A stretch of 56,989 bases of DNA from a gamma proteobacterium endosymbiont of Lamellibrachia anaximandri. GTDB lineage: Bacteria > Pseudomonadota > Gammaproteobacteria > Chromatiales > Chromatiaceae. The notes below the pieces were generated by a model. That model worked only from the letters and a program-made list of their open reading frames with translations. It searched no databases and was not told the origin of the DNA. The translations under genes were made by a program, and so were the position numbers. The stretch lies in contig JAESPD010000021.1 of assembly GCA_016756855.1 (NCBI GenBank), forward strand, positions 1-56,989, given 5' to 3'. Positions within the stretch are counted from its first letter, which is position 1; the number at the start of each line of letters is the position of its first letter. This document shows positions 55,462-56,989 of the stretch, piece after piece.

Positions 55462-56862
55462 TCAAAACAATTCTGTGTTGTTTCCGGTAACCCTCCCCGT
55501 TCCCTTATTTGACTGCTGTTCCACCTCGCAAATCACCGATTGGCGCTCACCACCCAGAAACTGGTTTACCAGACTGCCCAGTTGCTGGGCCAGTACCTTG
55601 AACTCGTTACCCAAGGCTGATGTCTCGTCGGCGATCCCCATCGTCTCGGTGGACAGGGTGACGATCTGATCCAGATTGTCATCGACATGCCGCGTCTGTT
55701 TGCGATTACCGGCCATGGCATCGACAATGTGCGCGTTCATACCGGATATCTCCTCTGCGGCTTCGGTAATGGCAATCAGGGCGGTGCCAGCCTGCGCAGC
55801 CGCATCCACACTGTTATGGGCCTTCTCGAATGCGCTGCTGATAATGTCCACCCCTTTGTTTGTGGCCGACCGCAATTCTTTGATCTGTTGGCCGATGCGG
55901 GCATTCTGCTCTGCCACCTCCTGTGAGAGCGCGCGTACCTCGTTGGCCACCACGGCAAAACCACGACCGTACTCTCCAGCTCGGGCGGCTTCGATGGCGG
56001 CGTTCAAGGCCAGTAGATTGGTCTGATCGGTGATGCCGCCAATCAGGACGACGATGTTGCCGATGCGTTCACTCACCGCTTTCAGTTCACCAATCGCCCG
56101 GTTGGCGCTTTCGACCTGGGCCGCGACTTCGTTGATCGCCCCGACAGCATCTTCCACAATCCGGCTACCGCGATCCGCCTCGTCGCGCACCATTTTTGCT
56201 TTGGTGGCAGCATCGGAGGTCAGGGTCTCGATCCTGGATAGGGTTTCATTCATTGCCTGAACAGCGACCGTCACCTCCTGAACCCGCTCATTCTGGGTGC
56301 CTGCGCGCTCCCGGTTCAGGCTGGTAACATTGGTGAGCCGTTGTGATTCTGTCACCAGGGTACCCGAGGAGGCATTCACCAGATCCGCAATCTGGCTCAT
56401 CCTTCCTACGAAACTGTTGAAGGCATCTGCGAGTTCGGTGAATTCATTCTTTCCCCGCACCGGCATGCGGCACCCGAGATCTCCGTTATTCGCAAACTCC
56501 TGCATGGCCTTCACGCATCGCCCAAGCGGGTGGGTGAGGATATAGAATCCACTCATGGTCAATAGTAGAAGCAGCAGGAATCCTGCGCCTCCTATCAGGT
56601 AGAGACGTTGTGCGCCACTGCTTACTTGAGTCAATGCCTCGGCCACTACCGCTTCCGCCTGGGGCGACAGCGTCAGTGTCGCAATGGCATGCAGGCTTGC
56701 TTCGAGCGTATGTTGGGTGTGGGCCGCACTGGCCAGGCCCAGAGAGAAGATCAGTCCAATCAATACTGCTCCGGCGAACAGTCGCTGTTTGATGCTGAAA
56801 TAGGAAAAACCACCCACGAGGCGATACAACATGTTCCCTGTGTTTTTCTCTTCATTGTTCAA
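55462..56862 (-). CDS. Methyl-accepting chemotaxis protein
   Basis: A 466-residue chemoreceptor starting at a TTG at 56862, six nt after AAGGAG (56870-56875); a GTG at 56892 is unlikely. Two membrane helices (about 25-45 and 84-106) flank a very small periplasmic part of about 40 residues. A HAMP-like linker follows, then the signalling domain with NLLALNAAIEAARAGEYGRG and FAVVANEVRALSQEVAEQN at the hairpin tip. With such a short sensor region it may sense through the membrane or a partner rather than by a ligand pocket. It is convergent to polB. Confidence 0.93.
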   Translation of the reverse strand: MNNEEKNTGNMLYRLVGGFSYFSIKQRLFAGAVLIGLIFSLGLASAAHTQHTLEASLHAIATLTLSPQAEAVVAEALTQVSSGAQRLYLIGGAGFLLLLLLTMSGFYILTHPLGRCVKAMQEFANNGDLGCRMPVRGKNEFTELADAFNSFVGRMSQIADLVNASSGTLVTESQRLTNVTSLNRERAGTQNERVQEVTVAVQAMNETLSRIETLTSDAATKAKMVRDEADRGSRIVEDAVGAINEVAAQVESANRAIGELKAVSERIGNIVVLIGGITDQTNLLALNAAIEAARAGEYGRGFAVVANEVRALSQEVAEQNARIGQQIKELRSATNKGVDIISSAFEKAHNSVDAAAQAGTALIAITEAAEEISGMNAHIVDAMAGNRKQTRHVDDNLDQIVTLSTETMGIADETSALGNEFKVLAQQLGSLVNQFLGGERQSVICEVEQQSNKGTGRVTGNNTELF

Positions 56863-56989
56863 GAGAGTTCTCCTTGAAATACTTGTTATCACTAGTGTCC
56901 CAACGTTACCAAACTAAATACGTATAACCAACTGTATTATCAATAAAAATCACCAAATCATGAAGGGCGTCGACTTGAACTACATGGAA

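Noticed and set aside
1-56989. CRISPR array, tRNA, rRNA or phage genes
   Set aside because: No spacer-repeat arrays, cloverleaf-like conserved arms, rRNA cores or phage structural motifs were recognised; the repeats present are REP-like or miniature elements.

Overview
The window looks like part of a gammaproteobacterial chromosome, probably from a Chromatiales-type or sulfur-oxidiser-like lineage. The assignment rests on gene content only: an FNR-linked cbb3 oxidase cluster, a proteobacterial dedicated sortase locus, a PEP-CTERM protein, and moderately GC-rich, densely packed genes. No rRNA, tRNA, CRISPR array or intact insertion sequence was seen. The left edge cuts a probable transposase fragment.

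Region 1 (about 0.4-10 kb) is a microaerobic respiration module: fnr, then ccoNOQP with a tiny membrane ORF and a strong terminator, then the assembly genes ccoG, fixH, ccoI and ccoS. Structural subunits, redox/copper maturation factors and the likely oxygen-sensing regulator lie together on one strand. Region 2 (10-16.8 kb) holds small membrane proteins, a Mth938-like protein, alaC, hom, an RpfE-type protein and a VOC-fold protein.

Region 3 (16.8-26.3 kb) is a complete proteobacterial dedicated sortase locus. The kinase and regulator (PdsS, PdsR) are on the minus strand. The OmpA-like PdsO, the single VIT/VWA target protein and the class GN sortase are on the plus strand. An HNH protein and a small ORF sit between the halves. 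A convergent two-part protein with a papain-like half and a Ser-hydrolase-like half follows. Region 4 (26.4-35.3 kb) carries a glutamine amidotransferase, a YafK-like L,D-transpeptidase, PBP1B, a conserved unknown, the helicase YoaA, a deacetylase-like protein and an AT-richer epimerase.

Region 5 (35.3-45 kb) is mostly minus strand: putP, an SPL-like radical SAM protein, a PEP-CTERM lamin-tail protein, uppP, galE, a phosphopantetheinyl transferase, a TatD hydrolase and yaaA; plus-strand genes include xth. Region 6 (45-57 kb) has a GGDEF protein, an LdtD-like transpeptidase, a six-repeat PKD protein with a small membrane partner, a Tat-exported YcbK-like protein, polB and a chemoreceptor.

Envelope biology is over-represented: two L,D-transpeptidases, PBP1B, UppP, a YcbK-like peptidase, a sortase with its substrate, and a PEP-CTERM protein. 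Three kinds of short dispersed repeat occupy the intergenic spaces: REP-like hairpins at five sites near gene 3' ends, two copies of a 178/179-bp miniature inverted-repeat element with apparent 6-bp target duplications, and one 147-bp element with terminal inverted repeats after polB. Function assignments come from motifs read by eye; no database search was possible.
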